From Sesamum alatum (taxonomy: Eukaryota; Streptophyta; Magnoliopsida; Lamiales; Pedaliaceae): a stretch of DNA of 64,000 nucleotides. Shown one piece after another: positions 11,926 through 24,310 of the stretch. Location of the stretch: the NCBI GenBank assembly GCA_034509735.1, contig JACGWO010000003.1, positions 3,410,001 through 3,474,000 on the forward strand, written 5' to 3'. The stretch's first letter is position 1. Every line of letters begins with the position of its first letter. The position numbers and the translations under genes are program-made. The notes below the pieces were generated by a model, which saw only the letters and a program-made list of their open reading frames with translations, was not told where the DNA came from and made no database searches.

Positions 11926-13116
11926 CAAGCGGATCCGCCCGGGAGCGCGAGCGGAAGCGAGAAAGCGAGGGATGTAAATCAAATCAAATCTAATTTAAAA
12001 TACGAATCCCAAGGAGTGTACCCTTGGGTGCTCAACCGGGCGTTCGATGTAGGATGTGTAAATATTAGAAACATATATTTAAACACATAGGGCATAGATG
12101 TATATTAAATCAATCAAAGCGTAATAAACCGTTACCTTTGATTATTTAGAGTATGCTCCCGGCTACTTGCGTTGTCCCTTCTCCGGAACGCTCACAAAAT
12201 CCAAACGTATGGATTCTCCAAAGGTGATCCACACCACACCGGAAGAAACACACGTTCTTCTTGCTAGAAAAGAACGGGTTTAAGAAGGAATCGGTTTAAG
12301 AGAACAACACTATGAACTAGTGCTCTCTTAAACTTACTTTGTTCTTCTTCTTGATTCAAAATCAAGTGAAGAACACAGGTGTAAGAGAAGGAGAGAGGCC
12401 GAGAGTTTGAGAGAGAGGAGAGGATTTTTTTGTCTTCTCTTTTTCCTAGAAAAAAGATGAATAATGAATCACTTATGCTTGGTGTTGTATATTCTAATAT
12501 ATATACATAATTAATGTGATTATTGGAATGTGTCTAAGTTCATCCAAGGATGTCTAGATTCATTCCAATCAATCACCATCAATTCTTCAATCAAGCCTAC
12601 CAAAATTTATGGTATGATCAAATCATACCAAAAGGGAAGAGCTTGATTGGAGTTGATTTGTCTCTTTCCAAAAGAGATAAGTCAACATACCACCTAGCAT
12701 GAAACATGGCTGATTTTGCTTCCTCCAAGGGAGCATGTCGGCCATGTTTAATTAAGGGAAGAAGTCCAACTTCTTTCTATTCCAAAATAGGAATTATTTC
12801 TCCTCTCGGGTATAATTTAACGGACCGGGTTTTATCATAATCCAATTACGACGAATCCAACATTAAATTCAATTTAATGTTCATTTAAATTATTCCCGTT
12901 GATCTTTTAATCCAATTAAAAGATCCAACGTCCCAACGTCTCAACTTTTCATATTTAATCGAAAATCCAATGTACCGATTAAACGAAAGCTCGATACAAT
13001 ATCGGCCCGTCCATCCAATGGACTTTCCCTTAAGTAATCCAATTACATATTTTATCCTTCGAGGTTGACTCCAAGTCAATCTCTCAACCTCCTCGGTGAT
13101 TTGTGTGTGACCCTTT
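11926..13116 (-). repeat. Family A LTR, 5' LTR of element II, first part
   Basis: Begins at CAAGCGGATCC, having lost the terminal TGAAGGA bases, and runs to the CCTTT target at 13112-13116 where a solo LTR is inserted. It resumes at 15346. Confidence 0.9.
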
Positions 13117-15345
13117 TGAAGGACAAGCGGATCCGCCCGGGAGCGCGAGCGGAAGCGAGAAAGCGTGGAAACTGCGTAAATTTAAATCAAATTCAAAATA
13201 CGCGAATCCCAAGGGGTGTACCCTTGGGTGCTCAACCGGGCGTTCGATGTAGGATGTGTAAATATTAAAAACATATATTTAAACACATAGGGCATAGATA
13301 TATAAATGGAATCAATCAAAGCGTAATAAACCGTTACCTTTGATTGTTTAGCGTATGCTCCCGGCTACTAGCGTTGTTCCTTCTCCGGAATGCTCACGAA
13401 ATCCAAACGTATGGATTCTCCAAAGGTGATCCACACCACACCGGAAGAAACACACGTTCTTCTTGCTAGAAAAGAACGGGTTTAGGAAGGAATCGGTTTA
13501 AGAGAAGAACACTATGAATTAGTGTTCTCTTAAACTTACTTTGTTCTTCTTCTTGATTCAAAATCAAGTGAAGAACACAAGTGTAAGAGAGGGAGGGAGC
13601 ACGAAAATTGAGAGAGAGGAGAGGATTTTTTTTTTCTCTTTTTCCTAGAAAAAGGTGAATAATGAATCACTTATGCTAGGTGTTGTATATTCTAATATAT
13701 ATACATAATTAATGTGATTATTGGAATGTGTCTAGGTTCATCCAAGGATGTCTAGATTCATTCCAATCAATCACCATCAATTCTTCAATCAAGCCTACCA
13801 AAATTTATGGTATGATCAAATCATACTAAAAGGGAAGAGCTTGATTGGAGTTGATTTGTCTCTTTCCAAAAGAGACAAGTCAACATACCACCTAGCATGA
13901 AACATGGCTGATTTTGCTTCCTCCAAGGGAGCATGTCGGCTATGTTTAATTAAGGGAAGAAGTCCAACTTCTTCCTATTCTTAAATTAGGAATTATTTCT
14001 CCTCTCGGGTATAATTTAACGGCCCGGGTTTTATCGTAATCCAATTACGACGAACCCAATATTAAATCCAATTTAATGTCCACTTAAATTATTCCCGTTG
14101 ATCTTTTAATCCAATTAAAAGATCCAACGTCTCAACATCTCAACTTTCCATATTTAATCGAAAATCCAATTTACCGATTAAATGAAAGCCTGATACAATA
14201 TCGGCCCGTCCATCCAATGGACTTTCCCTTAAGTAATCCAATTACCTATTTTATCCTTCGAGATTGACTCCAAGTCGATCTCTCAACCTCCTCGGTGATT
14301 TGTGTGTGACCCTTTAGGTTCACCCTCAGCTAGACATTGGGCCCGTGTTCCACAAGGGCCCGTTACCATGGGTGGCCGTCTAGCAACGGTCCATGGCACT
14401 AGAGACTAGGTGAATTGGCGTGAACATTTAGGCGCCGATTCCGTACGGGTACGATCCTTCCGTCTACCGTCTCCCGGCCTTAGTCTAGGGTATGGAATTG
14501 GGCGTCGGTTCCCATCCTTGACTAGGCATCTATGCTTAATACTCGAGACTACGTATGCTTCATTGCATCGACACAGGAAACCATTCCCTGTTCGACCAAC
14601 CACTGTGGCCACAGCTTCAAACAGCATGTACGTGTCTCCGAGTGCATAGGAGATACCTCTGTCATATACTGACAGGGGACGGATCCTCTTCTTGGAATCC
14701 ACCGTCCTCGCTACACATTCCGACTGCACTGGACAAGGCTTATAATGATCATCTTACAGAATGATCACCTCTCGCCAGATCCAAGATACAGCCGTCCTGT
14801 GCACGTGACTGCCATGATTCCTCAAGTCTGAGGATTACTCCCGTACTATCGGAACCGGGGAATCCAATCATACCGACCAAGCCTCCAAGGCTTCCATATG
14901 ATGATCCCCGCGAGTCAGTCCAGTCGGCTCGACCCCAGTCGACCAACCCATCAAGATCGTGTAGGCGTCCCACGCCTGTCGCCGATGAAACACGGCACTC
15001 ATCCAATGAACACGACTCTTGACGCAAGTCTCAATAGGACTCTCGATGCCCTGTCTCGAGGTCCTCGACTTGGAACGTTTCAGACCCAACTCTTAATCAG
15101 TTGGTTTCATGACCACCATCCAATGCGTGGCCCAACTGCACGAGTTGTTATCCATGGTCTGTGGGCTTTGTTGCGATATAAGTTAAATACCATTTTAACA
15201 AATGTAAGATGAGCGCAACAAAGAAGGTACCATTGGTGACGAACACTCATCTTATTCATCACATAATAATATTATATTCACATCAAGTTGTCAGATAGGT
15301 TACAAATCGCCAAACCTATTGGCTTTCTGGTCACCTATTCTAACA
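13117..15345 (-). repeat. Family A solo LTR inserted in the element II LTR
   Basis: Complete 2229-bp LTR with both ends (TGAAGGACAAG... and ...TTCTAACA on the plus strand), no internal region, and a perfect CCTTT duplication (13112-13116, 15346-15350). Unequal recombination between the two LTRs of one element is the usual origin. The insertion is younger than element II. Confidence 0.95.
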
Positions 15346-16380
15346 CCTTTAGGTTCACCCTCAGCTAGACTTGAGCCCGTGTCCCACAAGGGCCGGTTAC
15401 CATAGGTGGCCGTCTAGCAACGGTCCATGGCACTAGAGACTAGGTGAATTGGCGTGAACATTTAGGCGCCGATTCCGTACGGGTACGATCCTTCCGTCTA
15501 CCGTCTCCCGGCCTTAGATTAGGGTGTGGAATTGGGCATCGGTTCCCATCCTTGACTAGGTACCTATGCTTAATACTCGAGACCACGTATGCTTCATTGC
15601 GTCGACACAGGAAACCATTCCCTGTTCGTCCAACCACTGTGGCCACAGCTTCAAACAACATGAACGTGTCTCCGAGTGCAGAGGAGATACCTCTGTCACA
15701 TTCTGACAGGGGACAGATCCTCTTCTTGGAATCCACCGTCCTCGCTACACATTCTGACTGCACTGGACAAGGCTTATGATAATCATCTTACAGAATGATT
15801 ACCTCTCGCCAGATCCAAGATACATCCATCATGTGCACGCGACTGCCATGATCCCTGAAGTCTGAGGATTACTCCCGTACTATCAGAACCGGGGAAAACC
15901 AATCATACCAACCAAGCCTCCAAGGCTTCCATATGATGATCCCCGCGAGTCAGTCCAGTCGGCTCGACCCCAGTCGACCAACCCATCAAGATCGTGTAGG
16001 CGTCCCACGCCTGTCGCCGATGAAATACGGCACTCATCCAATGAACACGACTCTTGACGTAAGTCTCAATAGGACTCTCGATGCCCTGTCTCGAGGTCCT
16101 CGACTTGGAACATTTCAGACCCAACTCTTAATCAGTTGGTTTCATGACCACCATCCAATGCGTGGCCCAACTGCACGAGTTGTTATCCATGGTCTGTGGG
16201 CTTTGTTGCGATACAAGTCAAACACCATTTTAACAAATGTAATATGAGCGCAACAAAGATGGTGCCATTGGTGACGAACACTCATCTTATTCATCACATA
16301 ATAATATTACATTTACATCAAGTTGTCAGATAGGTTACAAATCGCCAAACCTATTGGCTTTCTGGTCACCTATTCCAACA
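15346..16380 (-). repeat. Family A LTR, 5' LTR of element II, second part
   Basis: Continues the interrupted LTR after the second CCTTT and ends CTATTCCAACA at 16380, followed by the CTAAG duplication. Confidence 0.93.
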
Positions 16381-16384
16381 CTAA

Positions 16385-16398
16385 GGGCATGTTTACTA
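16385..16398 (+). repeat. Left terminal inverted repeat of the Harbinger element
   Basis: GGGCATGTTTACTA, preceded by TAA. The first G is also the last base of the CTAAG duplicated by copia element II. Confidence 0.92.
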
Positions 16399-17523
16399 GC
16401 ACATTGCTGAGCCCGAGATTATGAGCAATGGCCCTTGATAAGTCACCAGAATTTCAGGATTAGAGTCAGCACTCAATTGCTCCTGATTACAAGCTCCTTT
16501 TTCCGAACTGTTTTTTGGTCTCCTTTTTGCCCTTGCTTTTTGCTGGCAATAGTCTCATTTGCCCTCAACCACATCGTTTATTACTTCCATGTTCATAGGT
16601 GCACTTATTTCACCTGATACAACTTTGACTACTTCACCATGCTTTCTTCCTCATTCACCTCAACAACACAGACCTGCGAATAGGTAAGCGATTTCCTTCT
16701 CTTCTTCTGCTGAAGATATGTTAGCATTATTCTCCCCCCATTGCGAGTAGTTTAACTTGTTTCTCTTCACTTTCTTTGATAGGATTTACAAGTGTTTCGT
16801 AGTGGCAGACTAAAAGCTTTTCTGATCGATTTTTCCATCTAGTTCGCTGCGGACATTGGGGTCGTCTGTAAGGTTCGTTCCCCCCTTTCCTTCGATTTCA
16901 TCTTCGTTTCGATGTGTGAATAATAAGTTTGGTACAACTCCGTTAAATGGCGGAATACATATGTGCATTTGGTTGCAATGGTACATTGTGGTCCGTAATC
17001 CATCTTTCGCACTCACGATTGTGTTAGATTGCTTTCCTTACCTAACTGTCTGTTTGCTTAATGAAGGGCAATATTTGGTTGTGCCAAGTGCCTTTAATAT
17101 CTTTACGCATACCTCGGTCCTACTACCTATTAAATAATGTATACATTTAATCAGTTATTAGGTTACTTCAGTTCATTAATCGGTACAGAATGATAAATGT
17201 TGCAGCACTTCTCAGTTGACTCATTTAATTTAAACAAATAGTTGCCCTTTACAAAACGACATTTCTCTTTTTTCAGAGCAAGCGTGTCTGGTTGTATGAA
17301 ATTTCTGTTAATTTGTTCAACCGCCGTAATGAAATGGCATTGACATCCGTTTGTGCGGACAACATGTTATATTTGGTCATGGTCGTAAATGATTGCTTAA
17401 TGGTATTATGATTTACATATCTAGCGAACTAGCTATGCTTATTAAATATTTCCTTCATATTGCTTAATTGCATAGCTACTAATGTGTCCGCCCATACTTG
17501 ATTGTATATTGTCTGTCCGTAGG
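16399..17523. other. Harbinger 5' subterminal region
   Basis: No convincing coding sequence. It holds the presumed promoter and leader of the transposase gene. I see no clear direct repeats. Confidence 0.5.
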
Positions 17524-18913
17524 ATGGTTTCGCCAAGACGGATACTTACTCTAATTTCCATCCAACAAATAATAACCGAAATAGTCGTAGCCCTAATGCT
17601 GTTTGTCGTTGTATTTCATCATTTGAAAAGAATGCGTCGTAATCGTAGACGGCTAAGACCAAGTCGATACCGTATTAATAGTAGAATTCCAGATCAAGTT
17701 AATCATCTGCGCAGGTTAGTTATAGACAGTGACGAGGCGTGTCTCAGGAATTTAAGGCTAAGTCGAAATGCGTTCGGACAACTATGTTATTTGTTACAGC
17801 AAAATTCTGGGCTGTCGGACAATCAAAGTTTATCTGTTAGTGAAAAAGTCGCCATTTTTCTAAGCATATTAAACAATTGGGTTGTGAAACATGATTTCAT
17901 TCGGTCTGGGAGAACTATAAGTCAATGTTTTCATCGTGTCTTAAATGGCGTTTTAAAAATGAACCGTATGTTGCTGTCGAAACCTGTACCAGTTGCTGCT
18001 GACTGTAATGACTCTCGATGGAAATGGTTTAAGTAACAAATGTTTTCCCGTAATTTTTTCTTCATTAAACAGCGCAAAGGTCTTCGCCTTCTTATATGTT
18101 ATTTATACTTGGTGACAAATATGCATCATAATATGGTTGCTTGGGTGCACTAGATGGAACGTACATTGATGTTAGGGTTCCAGATGCGGATAAAGGATGA
18201 TATCGAACACGGAAAGGTCATGTTGCTGTAAACGTATTAGGTGTTTGTAACCCCAATATGCAATTTATTTATGTACTCACTGGTTGGGAGGGGAGTGCTG
18301 CTGATAGCAGAGTACTACGTGATGCCATTCATCGACCAAACGGACTTAGAGTACCAACAGGTAAAAAACTGTTAAACACATTCAATTTGTTTTCCTCATC
18401 CTAAGAGTCATGAAACGGAATAAAAATTAGCTTCGATTAATTATGGGAGAATTTTTTTTAGGCAATTACTACTTGTGCGACAACGGGTATACCAACGGAG
18501 ACGGTTTCCTAACTCCTTATAGAGGGGTTAGGTATCACTTGAGAGAATGGGATCGCGGTGGCCCACAGAATAAGGAGGAGTTCTTCAATCTGAAGCATTC
18601 ATCGGCCAGAAATGTAATTGAGCGGACTTTTGGATTGTTAAAAGTTCGCTGGGGTATTTTGAGGAGTCCCTCTTACTACCCTATCAAGGTCCGAAACTGA
18701 ATTATCCTGGCTTGTTGTCTGTTGCATAATTTCCTTCGCATGGAGATGCCTGACGACCCCTTTGAGCTAGAAATACCAGAAACTAACGAAGCCCCTATGG
18801 ACACACAGGCTGAGTTTGTTTCAACTATAGATACAAGTGCAACGTGGACAAACTGGCGGGATGAATTGGGATCCTCCATGTACACTGAGTGGTTGAATCG
18901 TAGTGCTGTTTGA
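17524..18913 (+). pseudogene. PIF/Harbinger DDE transposase, decayed
   Basis: Nuclease-type transposase of the HARBI1 family, which cuts and joins the element ends. Exon 1 (to 18032) has the basic N-terminal block RRNRRRLRPSRYR, then LSRNAFGQLCYLLQ and SVSEKVAIFL, ending WKWF. Exon 2 (about 18135-18360) contains the first catalytic Asp in GALDGTYIDV and the second in [12 protein letters not shown]. Exon 3 (18462 on) has YYLCDNGYTNGDGF and the catalytic Glu in SARNVIERTFGLLK. The full DDE triad is present. Damage: TGA at about 18198 and at about 18699, both where the family has Arg, and no AG at the first acceptor near 18134. The intron at 18361-18461 has good GT-AG borders. The C-terminal tail ends LNRSAV. 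The start is uncertain: 17524 or 17482. Confidence 0.9.
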
Positions 18914-19349
18914 CCGAGTAGAAGTATTCCCATATTATGCCATTTTTCCAATTCATAGACTTGTGTAATTTCAGTAAACACGAAAAAATATCCTCCTATC
19001 CAGATGCTATTTACATCTGTAATGCGCTACCTCTTTTATATAAAAGTGTGTCTGCATAATTGGAGACCATGGATTCAGTTTACATTGATGTTGCGTTGGT
19101 TCGAACATTTTCGTTACTTGATTGGCTAGTGTTTTCACTTGAATAATTCTACGTTGCAATCAATTGTGTGTTCGATTAAATTATTATGTTTTCTTTGGTG
19201 AACAGCTTTACATGTCGTGTAGATGATGAAATTAATGTCATTTATCATTTATGTATCATCATCCAACCGGGTTTGAATGTTTTACTCGCTTTCCATATTC
19301 GGTTTGTTTGGAAGTCAGTAAACCCCCCTTGTCATGTCAGGATGAATCG

Positions 19350-22300
19350 TAATGACGACGAAGCAACAACCGAGTTCGAAAACGTGGGGCACCCAAGGAG
19401 AAAGGTGGAACGCGCAGGACATGGACTGCGCGTGAGGAGGAAGTGCTCCTGAATGGTTTACGTTCTTTATTAACCCGAGGATGGAAATGCAAAAATGGGT
19501 TCCGCAATGGTTATCTCGTACAATTGGAAGGACACATGCTTAGTGCTTTTCTAAACTCTGACATCCGAGCTGAGCCACATATCAACTCGAAAATTCACGT
19601 ATGGAAAAAACAATTCTCGACTTTGTCCACTATGATGTGTAGAAGCGGCTTCGGGTGGGATGATAGCCGGAACATGATTCACGTAGATGAGAATAGCATA
19701 TGGGAAGAATATGTGAAGGTAATGTTATGATGATTTGTCGGTTATACACTCTTATTATTTTACATTTTAGTCCAATTGACTTATTTAATTTTTGAATACT
19801 AATTACTTCCAGGTTGATCCGAATGCGAAGTCCATGCGGTTCAAGTCTTAGCCTTATTTTTCGGCATGGCGTGAAATATTTGGAAAGGATAGAGCAGGCT
19901 GGCGAGGATGCTTACAATATTGGTGATCCTGTTAGGGAGGAGGAAGTGCAGGAGACACAAGATTATTATGTTCCAACAGGAGACTGGAATCCAGAAACTG
20001 GCTTCGAAACAAACGACGCTACGCAAGCACCCACTTCTAACATAAATATGGACCCGACAGCTAACTCCTCCAGTGTGCCGAAGGGGACTAACGATAGTGC
20101 AAAGAAGCGTAAGCGTTTGGATGCGGCAGCAAAGAATAAATTGGTAGAAATAGTTTCTACATTCTGTCAAGATGCAAACCAGAGAATCGACACACTCACA
20201 AAGGTGCTACAAACCGAGTTTGGAGATCCCTCTACGCGTTCGTTGGTCTATGATGCAATCTCCGAAATTGAAGGCCTAGACGAAAATGAGCAACTCGTTA
20301 TTGTCCAATTGAAGGACAAGCGGATCCGCCCGGGAGCGCGAGCGGAAGCGAGAAAAGCGAGAAATTGTGCGTAAAATTAAATCAAATTCAAAATACGCGA
20401 ATCCCAAGGGGTGTACCCTTGGGTGCTCAACCGGGCGTTCGATGTAGGATGTGTAAATATTAAAACATATATTTAAACACATAGGACATAGATATACAAA
20501 TGAAATCAATCAAAGCGTAATAAATCGTTACCTTTGATTGTTTAGCGTATGCTCCCGGCTACTAGCGTTGTTCCTTCTCCGGAATGCTCACGAAATCCAA
20601 ACGTATGGATTCTCCAAAGGTGATCCACACCACACCGGAAGAAACACACGTTCTTCTTGCTAGAAAAGAACGGGTTTAGGAAGGAATCGGTTTAAGAGAA
20701 GAACACTATGAATTAGTGTTCTCTTAAACCTACTTTGTTCTTTTTCTTGATTCTAAATCAAGTGAAGAACACAAGTGTAAGAGAGGGAGGGAGCACGAAA
20801 TTTTGAGAGAGAGGAGAGAATTTTTGTCTTCTCTTTTTCCTAGAAAAAGATGAATAATGAATCACATATGCTTTGTGTTGTATATTCAAATATATATACA
20901 TAATTAATGTGATTATTGGAATGTGTCTAGGTTCATCCAAGGATGTCTAGATTCATTCCAATCAATCACCATCAATTCTTCAATCAAGCCTACCAAAATT
21001 TATGGTATGATCAAATCATACCAAAAGGGAAGAGCTTGATTGGAGTTGATTTGTCTCTTTCCAAAAGAGACAAGTCAACATACCACCTAGCATGAAACAT
21101 GGCTGATTTTGCTTCCTCCAAGGGAGCATGTCGGCCATGTTTAATTAAGGGAAGAAGTCCAACTTCTTCCTATTCCAAATTAGGAATTATTTCTCCTCTC
21201 GGGTATAATTTAACGGACCGGGTTTTATCGTAATCCAATTGCGACGAACCCAATATTAAATTCAATTTAATGTCCACTTAAATTATTCCCGTTGATCTTT
21301 TAATCCAATTAAAAGATCCAACGTCTCAACATCTCAACTTTCCATATTTAATCGAAAATCCAATTTACCGATTAAATGAAAGCCCGATACAATATCGGCC
21401 CGTCCATCCAATGGACTTTCCCACAAGTAATCCAATTACTTATTTTATCCTTCGAGATTGACTCCAAGTCGATCTCTCAACCTCCTCGGTGATTTGTGTG
21501 TGACCCTTTAGGTTCACCCTCAGCTAGACTTGGGCCCGTGTCCCACAAGGGCCCGTTACCATGGGTGGCCGTCTAGCAACGGTCCATGGCACTAGAGACT
21601 AGGTGAATTGGCGTGAACATTTAGGCGCCGATTTCGTAGCGGTACGATCCTTCCGTCTACCGTCTCCCGGCCTTAGTCTAGGGTATGGAATTGGGCGTCG
21701 GTTCCCATCCTTAACTAGGCATCTATGCTTAATACTCGAGACCACGTATGCTTCATTGCGTCAACACAGGAAACCATTCCCTGTTCGACCAACCACTGTG
21801 GCCACAGTTTCAAACAGCATGAACGTGTCTCCGAGTGCATAGGACATACCTCTGTCACATACTGACAGGGGACGGATCCTCTTCTTGGAATCCACCGTCC
21901 TCGCTACACATTCTGACTGCACTGGACAAGGCTTATGATAATCATCTTACAGAATGATTACCTCTCGCCAGATCCAAGATATAGCCGTCCTGTGCACGTG
22001 ACTGCCTTGATTCCTCAAGTCTGAGGATTACTCCCATACTATCGGAACCGGGGAAATCCAATCATACCGACCAAGCCTCCAAGGCTTCCATATGATGATC
22101 CCCGCGAGTCAGTCCAGTCGGCTCGACCCCAGTCGACCAACCCATCAAGATCGTGTAGGCGTCCCACGCCTGTCGCCGATGAAACACGGCACTCATCCAA
22201 TGAACACGACTCTTGACGCAAGTCTCAATGGGACTCTCGATGCCCTGTCTCGAGGTCCTCGACTTGGAACGTTTCAGACCCAACTCTTAATCAGTTGGTT

Positions 22301-22641
22301 TCATGACCACCATCCAATGCGTGGCCCAACTGCACGAGTTGTTATCCATGGTCTGTGGGCTTTGTTGCGATATAAGTTAAACACCATTTTAACAAATGTA
22401 AGATGAGCGCAACAAAGAAGGTACCATTGGTGACGAATACTCATCTTATTCATCACATAATAATATTACATTCACATCAAGTTGTCGGATAGGTTACAAA
22501 TTGTCAAACCTATTGGCTTTCTGGTCACCTATTCCAACACCAACGTCTACACAACAATCCTAAGGATATGGAACTATTCTTCTCACTTCCGCCTCATAAA
22601 CGTGGCCGCTTGGTTAAGTTGATGCTTGATGGCAGGTTCTA
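19350..22641 (+). pseudogene. Harbinger ORF1, Myb/SANT-like DNA-binding protein, split by an LTR
   Basis: The partner protein of PIF/Harbinger transposase, which binds DNA and helps nuclear import and recruitment. The Myb/SANT-like domain begins TWTAREEEVLLNGL (about 19418) and continues RGWKCKNGFRNGYL, INSKIHVWKKQ and SGFGWDDSRNMI. An intron at 19719-19812 (GT-AG) leads to VDPNAKSMRFKS. A TAG then replaces a Trp near 19850, and a frameshift follows. The acidic middle and KKRKR basic patch lead to the C-terminal region ending QLVIVQ at 20309. There a solo LTR interrupts the frame, which resumes in phase at 22540 with RLHNNPKDMELFFSLPP and stops at 22641. The N-terminal start is unclear because of an early frameshift. 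Confidence 0.85.
20310..22539 (-). repeat. Family A solo LTR inside Harbinger ORF1
   Basis: Complete 2230-bp LTR with both termini and no internal region. The flanks are CCAAT (20305-20309) and CCAAC (22540-22544), a 5-bp duplication with one change. The ORF1 frame continues cleanly across it, which confirms insertion into a once-continuous gene. Confidence 0.93.
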
Positions 22642-23535
22642 AGAAGTCTCAAATACATGGTGATCAACAAAGATGTTTTATTCGGGTGTTTATTTGACCT
22701 TTATTTGGAAATGCTGTACTGTAATGAGTACAAGTAATTAGAATTTAACCTACAAACTAAGAACTAATTTCATCTGTTGGGTGCGTTATCTGTTTCAGAT
22801 ACTGGTAGTACATAATGTATGGTGTATCGATGTTTCGTAATGCAATTGTCTTTTGCTTATTTTCATTCACAAACTAAAGTAATGTATACAATCACACCAC
22901 AAATTGGAACAGGAATTGTGCAGTGTTGGCTGAATCAAGCCAACATACAATTTCTTCAGTGTCCTCATAGTTTTTTTTATTTTTATTTTTTTTTATGCAG
23001 TTTAACATATTAAATGTAAAAGGAGTGGAGTATACATTATAATTATCAATGAAAACTGCTACTTATGTGAAGATTACAAGTCTGCAAACATTGTCTATTG
23101 AATGCCTACTTCCTTGGTAGCACAGTTGTGTAATGCGAAAACAAGATAACCCAATCCAATTAACCGCAAACATAAACAATACAACCATGAAATCATACTA
23201 AGCTGGGGTCAATATATTACAAAACAAGCTGTCCAGGAAAACATCATACAATCTAACCCAAACCTTACCACTTTCTTCACAAAAATGGTTCGAACAACCA
23301 GACCACATGCGTGTTTGGATTCGAAGGTACGCAAAAACGTTCAAACACTTCACATTACAACCTTCTGCACACATACATCAAGCAAACCTACACACACTGC
23401 AAGCATTTTTTTACCAAAAACACAAAATTCCAACAAACTTTCACCATTCTTCATCAATGAAAGATTCTGTCCTGCTACTTAACCTAACTTACTAAATCGA
23501 CCCCAACATTTTACCTTTCACCAACCTTACCATAT
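22642..23535. other. Harbinger internal spacer, no gene seen
   Basis: AT-rich spacer between the convergent ORF1 and first minus-strand gene, so it should hold both 3' ends. No clear gene. Poly-T near 22970. Confidence 0.5.
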
Positions 23536-24229
23536 TCAGCCACTGTCACTGTCAGTAGATACAAGATCTATGGGGTAGTCTTCATCTCCTGGTCGGCGAC
23601 GACCAAGGAATTCAAAACCGTCGTCGTCATTCTCGTAGACGGCGGACTCCCCGCTTGAGACACTGAGAACGTCCTCTGGATTTCCCCAGACGCCTTCTTC
23701 ATCTTGCTCGAAGATGAACTGCAAGTTTTGCCATTGGGGCTCACCACGCTTCAGGTAAGCGTCGGCGAATGGGTGCTCCTTAATCAACAGAAGAGGAAAA
23801 CATGGGTTCAGATAGAAATCGGTGTAAACGTACGAATATATGCAAAATCGTGAATATCTTAAGGAAGAGATCTGACTTACCATGAGTAAGGCCCTCCAGG
23901 CATCGTCTGGTCCGTGCACGACATTCCTTTGTTCATCCCAAACGGAGGCTGGGTTCTCAAGAATCGCCTTGAAAGTCAGGTAACGAGTCCTAAGACGCTC
24001 TAGGTGCCATGCATAAGTCTCGTCCTTGAATTTCCAGTTCCACATTCGGGTGACCGCCTTACTAGCGAATTCCAAAGCAATCTTGTTGGGGCGTAAAGGA
24101 TCGTGTTGTGTGAATCCTTTTGTCAGCCTTCCAACAGAGTGCATTGATGAAAGTGGTATCATGAGATTTCGTCCACCTTCCCGAGTAGAAATGGCGTTTT
24201 TGTGGTCGGCGTTGTGGGGGAGGTGCCAT
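23536..24229 (-). pseudogene. Myb/SANT-like protein, minus-strand cargo gene 1
   Basis: Two-exon gene. Exon 1 (24229-23881) starts MAPPPQRRPQKRHFYSGRWT, with the Myb/SANT pattern WTKSHDTTFINALC. A one-base A-run frameshift near 24115 separates this from the rest, FTQHDPLRPNKIALEFASKA. The domain closes WHLERLRTRYLTFKAIL. The intron is 23880-23779 (GTAAGT...AG), in phase 0 after ALLM. Exon 2 (23778-23536) reads EHPFADAYLKRGEPQW and then a long acidic tail (DEEGVW...DDDGFEF) to the stop. The layout resembles the Myb/SANT-like proteins related to Harbinger ORF1, with a variable acidic C-terminus. It lies antisense to the transposase, inside the same terminal repeats. Confidence 0.75.
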
Positions 24230-24310
24230 GGCAGCAAAGTTAAGAAACAAAGGAATCTGAAAGGAAGCTGGTGACAATGGGGCTTTTCCTATTCTCCCAC
24301 GCCCCAACAA

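Larger units (their letters stand above)
6091..16380 (-). mobile_element. Ty1/copia element II, deletion derivative with nested solo LTR
   Basis: Minus-strand copia element bounded by two family A LTRs and flanked by a perfect 5-bp duplication CTAAG (6086-6090 and 16381-16385). Order on the minus strand: interrupted 5' LTR (16380-15346 and 13116-11926), leader, gag, protease, integrase, polypurine tract, 3' LTR. Most of RT and RNase H are absent, and the 5' LTR/leader junction with the primer site is also deleted. Without the nested solo LTR it would be about 8 kb. It sits exactly on the left end of the Harbinger element. Confidence 0.93.

Noticed and set aside
17482..17640. Hydrophobic N-terminus before the transposase basic block as a membrane protein
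   Set aside because: It is continuous with the transposase exon and probably 5' UTR or non-conserved N-terminal sequence read in frame.
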